NCBI GenBank assembly: GCA_002307725.1
Contig: DBUB01000010.1
Location: 496,001 to 560,000, forward strand
Length of the DNA: 64,000 nucleotides
DNA from: Alphaproteobacteria bacterium UBA1301
GTDB taxonomy: Bacteria; Pseudomonadota; Alphaproteobacteria; Micropepsales; Micropepsaceae
Direction: 5' to 3'
Notes under the pieces: model-generated
What the model saw: only the letters and a program-made list of their open reading frames with translations
Databases searched by the model: none
Told to the model about the DNA's origin: nothing
Position numbers and translations under genes: made by a program
In this document: positions 33,230-40,451 of the stretch, piece by piece
Layout of the letters: each line of letters opens with the position of its first letter
How positions within the stretch are numbered: position 1 is the first letter of the stretch

Positions 33230-33619
33230 TTATTGCCGGTCGGGGCCGTCAGCACGGTTGTTGTCGTAGCCCTGGCCCTGATTACTGGGGCCATCGTACG
33301 GATTGTCGTCATAGGCTTGGTTGTTGTTCGGGCCGTACTCGGGTCCATAGTCGCGGCCGTTCGGCGGCGGCGGGTTGTCATAGCCCCGCTCGCGAGGCTG
33401 GTCGCGATCAGAGGTCGCCAGAATCGCCGTCAGCGCCAGCAGACCGAACCCGACCGCAATGGCCGTTCCGGCGCCGTCGCCACCATGGTGACGATAGTGG
33501 CCGCCCCCGTCGCGATCGAAGCGATCGTGGTGGCCCGGTCCGGGGCCGAACGGATCGGCCATGGCGGCAGTTCCACTCAGCAAGCTGAGGGCGAGGGCGG
33601 CGCTTAAAAGGCGTTTCAT
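33230..33619 (-). CDS. Small exported Gly/Asp/Asn-rich protein
   Basis: A 129-residue protein with signal peptide MKRLLSAALALSLLSGTAAMA. A His/Asp/Gly-rich stretch (GPGHHDRFDRDGGGHYRHHG) follows, then one transmembrane helix (about 52-70) and a disordered tail of Tyr/Asp/Asn/Pro repeats. GGAG-like purines precede the ATG. The His-rich part could bind metal. No known family. Confidence 0.55.
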   Translation of the reverse strand: MKRLLSAALALSLLSGTAAMADPFGPGPGHHDRFDRDGGGHYRHHGGDGAGTAIAVGFGLLALTAILATSDRDQPRERGYDNPPPPNGRDYGPEYGPNNNQAYDDNPYDGPSNQGQGYDNNRADGPDRQ

Positions 33620-33863
33620 GGGAGTTCTCCTACCCGGGGGCCCTGGCCCGATGGCTTTGGCCCTAATTCGATGAGAGCAGGATGCGCCGGGCTGTCTGAA
33701 CAGAGCCTGGGGCCGCCGTTCAACTGCCGTTCATCGGCGTGGCTTTTGTGGACAAGCTGCAGTTAAGACAAATTCTCAAACAAACTGCCAAAAAAACTCC
33801 GCAAATTATGGCATACACTGTTCGAATAGGCGCGAGGGCGCGCCGTTTGGAGGGGGTTGTTCC

Positions 33864-34385
33864 ATGAGTGAAGATAAAGTCGAACCCGTCACCGAAGAGC
33901 ATCATCACCATCATCAGGATGTCGAAGTCGAGCGCATCGAAACGGTGTCGAGTGCATCGACGCCGTGGATGGTGCGGTTGGTCTTCGGGATTCTCGGGGT
34001 CGTGTTCCTGGCCAGTGCGGTCGCCGCCTGGCAGTTCCGCGATCTCTTCAACGGCCACATCGCGGAGTCGTTGCCGTATGTCATCATCGGCCTCGGCGTG
34101 ATCGGCGTCGGCGCCATCGTCGAATCCATCACCACGGAAATCTGGCTCGCCCTGATCGGCGGTGTGGTCGCTCTGGCGGTGACGTTCATGATCGTTGGCC
34201 GGTCGCAGATCATCCCGAGCGAAGGGGCGCTGTATGTGGTCGACCGTTTGTCCGGCTCGGTGCAGTTCTGCACGCCGGATGGCTGTCTGCCGCTGAAGCA
34301 AGTGTCCGCGCTGCCGAAGCCGCCGGCCCCGCCGCCGCCTGCCGCTGCGCCTGTCAAAGCTCCGGCTCCTCCGGCGAAGAAGTAA
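33864..34385 (+). CDS. Small membrane protein with Pro/Ala-rich tail
   Basis: A 173-residue protein with a His-rich N-terminus (EEHHHHHQDVE), three hydrophobic segments (about 37-56, 69-88 and 93-112) and a C-terminal domain ending in a Pro/Ala/Lys-rich tail. GGAGG lies before the ATG. A strong terminator follows six bases after the stop, so it is a single-gene unit. Function unknown. Confidence 0.6.
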   Translation: MSEDKVEPVTEEHHHHHQDVEVERIETVSSASTPWMVRLVFGILGVVFLASAVAAWQFRDLFNGHIAESLPYVIIGLGVIGVGAIVESITTEIWLALIGGVVALAVTFMIVGRSQIIPSEGALYVVDRLSGSVQFCTPDGCLPLKQVSALPKPPAPPPPAAAPVKAPAPPAKK

Positions 34386-34390
34386 CCTGA

Positions 34391-34423
34391 CGAGGCCGGG
34401 CGGTGCCAAGCCGCCCGGCCTCG
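34391..34423 (+). terminator. Strong terminator after the small membrane protein gene
   Basis: A perfect 13-bp GC-rich stem (CGAGGCCGGGCGG) with a 7-base loop is followed by TCATCTTTTG. It ends the gene at 33864 and separates it from the convergent moeA. Confidence 0.85.
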
Positions 34424-34501
34424 GTCATCTTTTGACGTTTCGTCAGACTACGGATGATGCTTTCGTGCCATCCGCAAAGGGGACGTGCGTGCTGCTAACG
34501 T

Positions 34502-35683
34502 TCAATAGCCATCCAGCGGAATGATCTCGGTACGGTCGCCAGTGGCGGCGGGTGGGGCGTCGGGGGCGCGCACCACCAGCGCATCGGCCTTGGCCAGCAC
34601 TGATAGCATCGAGGAATCCTGCAGCGCGAACGGTTCGGCCCAGACGTCACCGCCTTCGTGGATCAGGCGCGCGCGAATGTAGGTCTGGCGGCCGTCGTTG
34701 GCGGGCAAGTCCTGCTTGAGGCGGGCAGACGTGGTGCGCTGCGATGCGGCCGTCCCGAGCATGGCATCAATGGCGGGGCGCAGGAACAGGATGGCGCAGA
34801 CCAGCGCCGACACCGGATTGCCCGGCATGCCGAGAATGGGCGTCTTGCCGAGCCGTCCAAAGATCAGCGGCTTGCCGGGGCGCATTGCGACCTTCCAGAA
34901 ATCGAGTTCGAAATCGGCGGTGCCAAGTGCCTTTTGCACCAGGTCGTGATCGCCGACCGAAACGCCGCCCAGCGTCACCACCAGTTCGGCATCGGCATCG
35001 GCGACGGTGGCGATCTCTTGGGCATTATCGGGTAGGATGCCGAAATCACACGGCGCACCGCCCCACATCGCAATCATCGCCGACAAGCCGTAGCCGGTGG
35101 ATGCCGCAATGCCGCCCGGCTGCCGCGGGCTCCCCGGTGCCGACAACTCGTCGCCGATCGAAGCGATGGCGACGCGCGGGAGCCGCCGCACCTTGGCTTC
35201 AGTGATGTCGCCCGCCGCCAGCAAGGCCATGTCGCGTGGGGTGATACGCTTGCCAGCCGGAACCAGAATGTCGCCCGCCTTGAAATCGAGACCGGCGGTG
35301 CGGATGAAATCGGGACGCATGGCAGAAGCGTTGAACTGGACATCACCGCCGACGATGTCGACTTCCTCTTGGATGACGATGGCGTCGGCGCCGTCCGGGA
35401 TGACTCCGCCGGTGAAGATGCGCACGGTCTCGCCAGGGCCGACTGGCCCCAGAAACGGATGACCCGCGGGCGCCGATCCGATCACCTTGCGCGGGGCTTC
35501 GCCGTCGCTGCGGCGCACGGCATAGCCGTCCATCGCCGAGGCCGGGAACGGCGGCTGATCGCTGGGGGATTTGACGTCATTGGCCAAGACGCGTCCGGCC
35601 AGATGGGCGAGATCCACCACCTCGGTGCCGGTAGGCGTGAAGGCCGCGAGAATCCGGGCCTGGGCTTCGTCGACGCTGATCAT
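34502..35683 (-). CDS. moeA: Molybdopterin molybdotransferase MoeA
   Basis: A 393-residue MoeA, which inserts molybdate into adenylylated molybdopterin in the cytoplasm. The key motifs are intact: PASAMDGYA with D52, PDGADAIVIQE, GDELSAPG, TLGGVSVGDHD, MRPGKPLIFG and GMPGNPVSAL. It is the last gene of the run trpG-trpD-trpC-moaC-moeA-moeA on the minus strand. The 62-base gap to the upstream paralogue may hold its own start of transcription. The tandem neighbour has the same length and order but altered motifs, so this copy is the likely active enzyme. Confidence 0.93.
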   Translation of the reverse strand: MISVDEAQARILAAFTPTGTEVVDLAHLAGRVLANDVKSPSDQPPFPASAMDGYAVRRSDGEAPRKVIGSAPAGHPFLGPVGPGETVRIFTGGVIPDGADAIVIQEEVDIVGGDVQFNASAMRPDFIRTAGLDFKAGDILVPAGKRITPRDMALLAAGDITEAKVRRLPRVAIASIGDELSAPGSPRQPGGIAASTGYGLSAMIAMWGGAPCDFGILPDNAQEIATVADADAELVVTLGGVSVGDHDLVQKALGTADFELDFWKVAMRPGKPLIFGRLGKTPILGMPGNPVSALVCAILFLRPAIDAMLGTAASQRTTSARLKQDLPANDGRQTYIRARLIHEGGDVWAEPFALQDSSMLSVLAKADALVVRAPDAPPAATGDRTEIIPLDGY

Positions 35684-35745
35684 CGCAACATTTCCTTCGT
35701 TACGGGCCCTCCGTTACGGGGTACGCTTGCCGCCGGCGCGCCCGG

Positions 35746-36960
35746 TCAATAGCCGTCGAGCGGAATGAACTCGACCCGGTCGCCGGTCTGTGATGGCGCC
35801 GCATGAGGTGGCAGCACCACCAGGGCATCAGCTTTGGCCAGCACCGACAGCATCGGATAATCCAGCACCGGGTAGGGTTCGGCCCACATTTCACCGCCTT
35901 GCATGATCAGGCGGGCACGGACATAGGTCTGGCGCGCGTCGGTGGCGGGCAGGGCGGAGCGCAGGCGCGCCGTCATCGTGTGGCAGCCGCATTTGAAACG
36001 TTGCGGCAGGCTGCACAGGCTCTGGGCGGTGCCGAGCATGATGTCGATGCTGGGCCGGATGAAAAGAATGGAGCAGACCAGCGCCGACGCTGGGTTGCCC
36101 GGCAGCCCGAGCACCGGCGTGTCGCCGAGCCGGCCATAGAGCAGCGGCCGGCCGGGGCGATAGGCGACGTTCCACGAGTCCATGCGAAAATCGCTGGTGC
36201 CGAGCGCCTTGGCGACCAGATCGGCGTTGCCGACCGAATGGCCGCCCAAGGTCACGACCAGTTCGGCATCGGCATCGGCGATGGTTGCGATCTCCTGGGC
36301 GGAGTCTTCCAGGATGCCAAAATCGCACGGGGCGCCGCCCCAGGTCGCGATCATCGCCGACAGGCCGTAGCCGGTGGAGGCATAAATGCTGCCATGCGGA
36401 CGCGGTTCGCCGGGGGCGGAAAGCTCGTCGCCGACCGAAACGATGGCGACGCGAGGACGCCGCCGCACTTTGGCCTGAGCGACACCGCCCGCTGCCAGCA
36501 GGGACATATCGCGCGCCGTGATGCGCTTGCCGGCCGGAACCAGGACACTGCCGGATTTGAAGTCGAGCCCGGCGCCGCGAATGTAGTCGGGTTGGATGTC
36601 GGCGGGGTCGAACCGCAAATCGCCGCCGGCATCATTGGCGTCTTCCGCGAAAGCAATAGCGTCTGCCCCCTCTGGGATGACCCCGCCGATGACGATGCGC
36701 ACCGCCTCGTTGGTTCCCACGGTGCCCTGGAAGGGATGGCCTGGAGTCGCCTTGCCGGCCACCTTGCGCGGCGCGTCGCCGTCGCTGCGGCGGAGCGCAT
36801 AGCCGTTGACGGTGGCGATCGGCGCCGGCGGATTGTCGCCCAGCGCCCTGATATCTTCCGCGGCCACGCGGTCGGTCAGATGGACGAGGTCCTCCAACTC
36901 GGTATCGATCGGCTTCAAGCCCGCGAGAATCCGGATCTGGGCTTCTTCGACGCTGATCAT
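35746..36960 (-). CDS. MoeA paralogue with altered active-site motifs
   Basis: A 404-residue MoeA homologue, starting at ATG 36960, which overlaps the moaC stop (ATGA). It aligns with the neighbour without gaps through the first 60 residues. Where the neighbour has MDGYA it has VNGYA (N52 for the conserved aspartate). GGVSVGDHD has become GGHSVGNAD, and MRPGKPL has become YRPGRPL. It also has a short insertion with cysteines (SLCSLPQRFKCGC) near residue 335. In E. coli MoeA the aspartate of MDGYA is important for activity. This copy may have lost catalysis or gained another role. Confidence 0.85.
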   Translation of the reverse strand: MISVEEAQIRILAGLKPIDTELEDLVHLTDRVAAEDIRALGDNPPAPIATVNGYALRRSDGDAPRKVAGKATPGHPFQGTVGTNEAVRIVIGGVIPEGADAIAFAEDANDAGGDLRFDPADIQPDYIRGAGLDFKSGSVLVPAGKRITARDMSLLAAGGVAQAKVRRRPRVAIVSVGDELSAPGEPRPHGSIYASTGYGLSAMIATWGGAPCDFGILEDSAQEIATIADADAELVVTLGGHSVGNADLVAKALGTSDFRMDSWNVAYRPGRPLLYGRLGDTPVLGLPGNPASALVCSILFIRPSIDIMLGTAQSLCSLPQRFKCGCHTMTARLRSALPATDARQTYVRARLIMQGGEMWAEPYPVLDYPMLSVLAKADALVVLPPHAAPSQTGDRVEFIPLDGY

Positions 36961-37733
36961 CGGAACATATCCTCGGGGCGTACTTGTGCGGCGCGTACGA
37001 GCTTCTGAATGACATCGTCGGGCAGCGCCCGCAACCGTCCCGTGAGAAACGCATAGAGTTGCGACCCCGGCACCCCGGCCTGTTTGGCCCATTCGGTGGC
37101 CCGTAACCGGTGGCTGGTCATGAAATTGCGGAACGCGGCGCGGCTGGCGTCGGCCGATGGGGCGCTGGGTGCGATCTTCGGGGCGGCGACTTCACCCATC
37201 AGGACGGTGGGGCGGCCGCGCAAAGGGGCCGCCGGTGTCTTGCGCAGGGAGCGCAGCGGCGGGGCGGTGAAGGTGCCGCTTTTGCCGCCGGATTTGGTCA
37301 CCAGGCGCACGCTTTCAATCACCGCGGCTTTGTCGATGCCTTTGGTCATGTCGTAGACGGTGAGGGCGGCGATGGCGGCGGCGGTCAAGGCTTCCATTTC
37401 CACACCGGTACGGCCCGCCGTTTTTGCGGTGGCGATGATACGGATGGCGCTTTTCTCGGGGATGTTCTCGAAGGCAATCTCGGCCTTGGCCAGCGCGATG
37501 TTGTGGCAGAGCGGGATCAGTTCGGATGTCTTCTTGGCCGCCATGATCCCGGCAATACGCGCCACCGCAAGCACATCGCCTTTTGGAGTATCACCTGAAG
37601 AAATCGCGTCAAAGGCTTCCCCCGACAGCACAATAATTGCTTCGGCGACAGCTTCGCGCTCGGTCGTATCCTTGCCCGAAACGTCCACCATGCGTGCTGC
37701 CCCGGTTTCGTCCAGATGAGTGAGATTGGCCAT
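36957..37733 (-). CDS. moaC: MoaC fused to a C-terminal helix-turn-helix-like domain
   Basis: A 258-residue protein. Residues 1-158 are MoaC, the enzyme that with MoaA converts GTP-derived intermediate to cyclic pyranopterin: LIPLCHNI, GRTGVEMEALTA and VYDMTKGID are all present. A linker of about 35 residues follows. Residues about 196-258 form a helical module resembling an XRE-type DNA-binding domain (FMTSHRLRATEWAKQAGVPG, LYAFLTGRLRALPDDV). Ordinary MoaC has about 160 residues. The fusion might tie pathway enzyme and gene control together. The gene lies between trpC and moeA. Confidence 0.88.
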   Translation of the reverse strand: MANLTHLDETGAARMVDVSGKDTTEREAVAEAIIVLSGEAFDAISSGDTPKGDVLAVARIAGIMAAKKTSELIPLCHNIALAKAEIAFENIPEKSAIRIIATAKTAGRTGVEMEALTAAAIAALTVYDMTKGIDKAAVIESVRLVTKSGGKSGTFTAPPLRSLRKTPAAPLRGRPTVLMGEVAAPKIAPSAPSADASRAAFRNFMTSHRLRATEWAKQAGVPGSQLYAFLTGRLRALPDDVIQKLVRAAQVRPEDMFR

Positions 37734-37747
37734 GACGCTAGTCTAGT

Positions 37748-38557
37748 TCAGGTCAGCGACGGTGGGAAATTGCCGCCGATAAGGCTTCTGGTGGCGGTGG
37801 CTACATCGTCTTGGCGCATCAGGGTCTCGCCGATCAAAACGGTCGTGACGCCCGCTTTCGCCAGCCGGTCGAGGTCGGCGCGGGTGGCGAGGCCGCTTTC
37901 CGCGACCACCAGTTTGGTCGAAGGAACGCGTGGCGCCAGCGCCAAGGTAACACCGACATCGGTGACAAAAGTTTTCAGATCGCGATTGTTGACGCCGATC
38001 ACGTCGGCCCCCAGCACCAGGGCGCGGTCGAGTTCGTCGCCGTTATGGACTTCCACCAGCGCGTCCATGCCGAAGCTGCGGGCGGCGGCGAAGAGGGCCG
38101 CGGCGGTCGCATCGTCGACCATCGCTAGAATAATGAGGATGGCGTCGGCGCCCCAGGCGCGCGCTTCGGCGACCTGATAAGGCTCCAGCATGAAGTCCTT
38201 GCGCAGCACCGGCAGGTCGCAGGCTTCGCGCGCGGCGGACAGAAATTCGGGGGCACCCTGGAACGACGGCGTATCGGTCAGCACCGACAAGCAGGTGGCG
38301 CCGCCGGCCGCATAGGCCTTGGCCAGCGCGGGCGGATCGAAATCGGGCCGGATCAGGCCTTTCGACGGGCTCGCCTTCTTGATCTCGGCGATCAGGCCGA
38401 AACGGTTCTCGATCCGCGCCGTAAGCAGCGCCGCCTTGAAACCGCGCACCGGATCGGCGGCGCGGGCGCAGGTGATAATCTCCGCCGGTGAAATGGCGGC
38501 TTTGGCACGCGCTACCTCGTCGCGCTTATAGGCGGCGATGGTGTCGAGGATGTTCAC
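37748..38557 (-). CDS. trpC: Indole-3-glycerol phosphate synthase TrpC
   Basis: A 269-residue (beta-alpha)8 enzyme that closes the indole ring in tryptophan synthesis. Motifs include IAEIKKASPSKG, VLRKDFMLEPYQV, GVNNRDLKTF and VAESGLATRADL. I chose GTG 38557, which overlaps the trpD stop by four bases (GTGA); the longer open frame runs deep into trpD and has no support. Stop and moaC start are 14 bases apart. Confidence 0.95.
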   Translation of the reverse strand: MNILDTIAAYKRDEVARAKAAISPAEIITCARAADPVRGFKAALLTARIENRFGLIAEIKKASPSKGLIRPDFDPPALAKAYAAGGATCLSVLTDTPSFQGAPEFLSAAREACDLPVLRKDFMLEPYQVAEARAWGADAILIILAMVDDATAAALFAAARSFGMDALVEVHNGDELDRALVLGADVIGVNNRDLKTFVTDVGVTLALAPRVPSTKLVVAESGLATRADLDRLAKAGVTTVLIGETLMRQDDVATATRSLIGGNFPPSLT

Positions 38558-39582
38558 GCCGCCGCTCCGTTCGACACTGCAACCAGCTTGGCGAGCACGG
38601 CTTTGGCCGCACCGCTGTCGATGACGCGTGCCGCCATCTCGGCGCCTTCGCTGAGATTGGCCGCTTTGTCGGCCACGATTAGCGCCGCAGCGGAATTGAG
38701 CAGCACGATGTCGCGATAGGCGCCCGGTTCGCCATCGAGGAGGTGCGTCAGCGCGGCGGCATTTTCCGGCGCTTCGCCGCCTTTGACCGCGGCCAGCGGA
38801 TGGCGGGGCAGGCCGGCATCTTCCGGGGTCACCGTCGTGATTTCGACATGGCCGTTTTCCAGCACCGCAACATGGGTCTCGCCGGAAATGGAAAGCTCGT
38901 CGAGGCCGTCGGCCCCATGCACGACCCAGGCTTTTTCGGCGCCTTGGGCCGCCAGCACATGTGCGACCGGCTCCAGCCATTCCAACGCATAAACGCCGAG
39001 CAATTGGCGCTTGACCCCGGCTGGGTTCGATAGCGGCCCTAAGAGATTGAAGATCGTGCGGAAGCCGAGGGCGCGGCGCACCGGCGTCACGTGTCGCATC
39101 GCCGGGTGATAGCCTTGCGCGAACAAAAAGCAGACGCCGGACTCGGCGACACAAGCCTCCGCCACGTCCGGTGGCACATCGACCTTGACGCCGAGAGCTT
39201 CCAGTACGTCTGCCGCGCCGGTTTTGGATGACATGTTGCGGTTGCCGTGCTTGGCCACCGGCACGCCGCAGGCCGCCGCGACGAAACAGGCCGCGCTCGA
39301 AATGTTGAGGGTGGAATGGCCGTCACCGCCGGTGCCGACCAGATCGATGGCGCCCGCCGGGGCTTTGACGCGCTTCATCGCGGCGCGCATCGCCGTCACC
39401 GCGCCGGTGATCTCGTCGACCGACGGCTTGCGGATCGCCAGTGCCGTCAGGAAACCAGCCATCTGCGCTTCGCCGACGTCCCCAGCCATGATGGCGGTAA
39501 ACGCCGCAGCGGAAGCTTCGGTGTCGAGAACTTTGCCTGCGGCCAAGCGCTTCAACAGAACGGAAAAATCGAGGTGGCTCAT
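38554..39582 (-). CDS. trpD: Anthranilate phosphoribosyltransferase TrpD
   Basis: A 342-residue enzyme that joins anthranilate and phosphoribosyl pyrophosphate. The binding motifs are clear: GTGGDGHSTLNISS and KHGNRNMSSKTGAADVLEALG, then the acidic metal site in VHGADGLDELS. It lies seven bases after trpG and overlaps trpC by four bases, so the three genes are one transcript. Confidence 0.95.
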   Translation of the reverse strand: MSHLDFSVLLKRLAAGKVLDTEASAAAFTAIMAGDVGEAQMAGFLTALAIRKPSVDEITGAVTAMRAAMKRVKAPAGAIDLVGTGGDGHSTLNISSAACFVAAACGVPVAKHGNRNMSSKTGAADVLEALGVKVDVPPDVAEACVAESGVCFLFAQGYHPAMRHVTPVRRALGFRTIFNLLGPLSNPAGVKRQLLGVYALEWLEPVAHVLAAQGAEKAWVVHGADGLDELSISGETHVAVLENGHVEITTVTPEDAGLPRHPLAAVKGGEAPENAAALTHLLDGEPGAYRDIVLLNSAAALIVADKAANLSEGAEMAARVIDSGAAKAVLAKLVAVSNGAAA

Positions 39583-39589
39583 GTTAGGC

Positions 39590-40174
39590 TCAGACCATTT
39601 CCCGGTGATGCGCCATGCGCAGAAAATTCTGCAAGAGGGCGTGGCCGTTTTCGCTGGCGATGCTCTCGGGATGGAACTGAACGCCGTGGACGGGATGGGT
39701 CTTGTGCATCACGCCCATGATGACACGGTCTTCGGCCACCGCGGTGACTTCGAGGCAATCGGGCACGGTTTCCGGCGCGATGGTCAGCGAGTGATAGCGC
39801 GTGGCGATGAAATCGTTGTTGAGGCCGCGGAAAACGCTGCGACCATTATGATGGATGCGCGACAGCTTGCCGTGCATCGGCGTCGGCGCGCGCACGATCT
39901 TGCCGCCATACACCTGACCGATCGACTGGTGGCCGAGGCAGACGCCCAAGATCGGCACCGAGCCGTCGGCCTTGGCGATCAGATCGCAGCAGATGCCGGC
40001 CTCGTTGGGGGTGCAGGGGCCGGGCGATAGCACGATCGCCTCCGGCTTCAGCGCCAGGGCCTCGGCGGAAGAAATTTCGTCATTGCGCTTGACCAGCACT
40101 TCCGCCCCGAGCTGCCCCAGGTAATGGAAGAGGTTGTAGGTGAAGCTGTCGTAGTTATCGATCAGAAGTAACAA
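39590..40174 (-). CDS. trpG: Anthranilate synthase glutamine amidotransferase TrpG
   Basis: A 194-residue class I glutamine amidotransferase with the triad cysteine in GVCLGHQ, and the histidine and glutamate in VQFHPES. The start LLLIDNYDSFTYNL is typical of TrpG/PabA, which supplies ammonia to TrpE. No trpE is present upstream; the neighbouring gene is a GH31 enzyme. The 277-base gap up to 40451 holds only a terminator and no leader peptide that I can see. Confidence 0.93.
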   Translation of the reverse strand: MLLLIDNYDSFTYNLFHYLGQLGAEVLVKRNDEISSAEALALKPEAIVLSPGPCTPNEAGICCDLIAKADGSVPILGVCLGHQSIGQVYGGKIVRAPTPMHGKLSRIHHNGRSVFRGLNNDFIATRYHSLTIAPETVPDCLEVTAVAEDRVIMGVMHKTHPVHGVQFHPESIASENGHALLQNFLRMAHHREMV

Positions 40175-40406
40175 ATCGCACCTGTCCGTTTGCCGCGCTG
40201 CGGGGGCAGAGCTTCATAGCCTCGACCCGGCATCATTTCCATGAATCCCGTGGAGCAGGCGACATATTCGCGAAACAGAGGCGCGAAAGAAAGGCGGCAT
40301 GAAGGTTTAGAAGGACAGATGTCCTATTTTTGGCAACCGCGCACCAAGTCCGCGTTGTCGTTGAGAGCGGACTTCGGCCGAACGGGCAAGATGCTCCAAA
40401 CGATAA

Positions 40407-40429
40407 GGGGCGGCCGATACGACCGCCCC
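40407..40429 (-). terminator. Terminator of the first GH31 gene
   Basis: On the minus strand GGGGCGGTCG and CGGCCGCCCC form a 10-bp stem (one G-U pair) around TAT, followed by TTATCGTTTGG. It lies 23 bases after the GH31 stop. Confidence 0.7.
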
Positions 40430-40451
40430 GTTTAAACCAAAGCCGCCGCGC

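Noticed and set aside
37748..39154. Longer trpC start adding about 200 residues
   Set aside because: The extension runs through trpD out of phase; GTG 38557 overlaps the trpD stop as usual for coupled genes.
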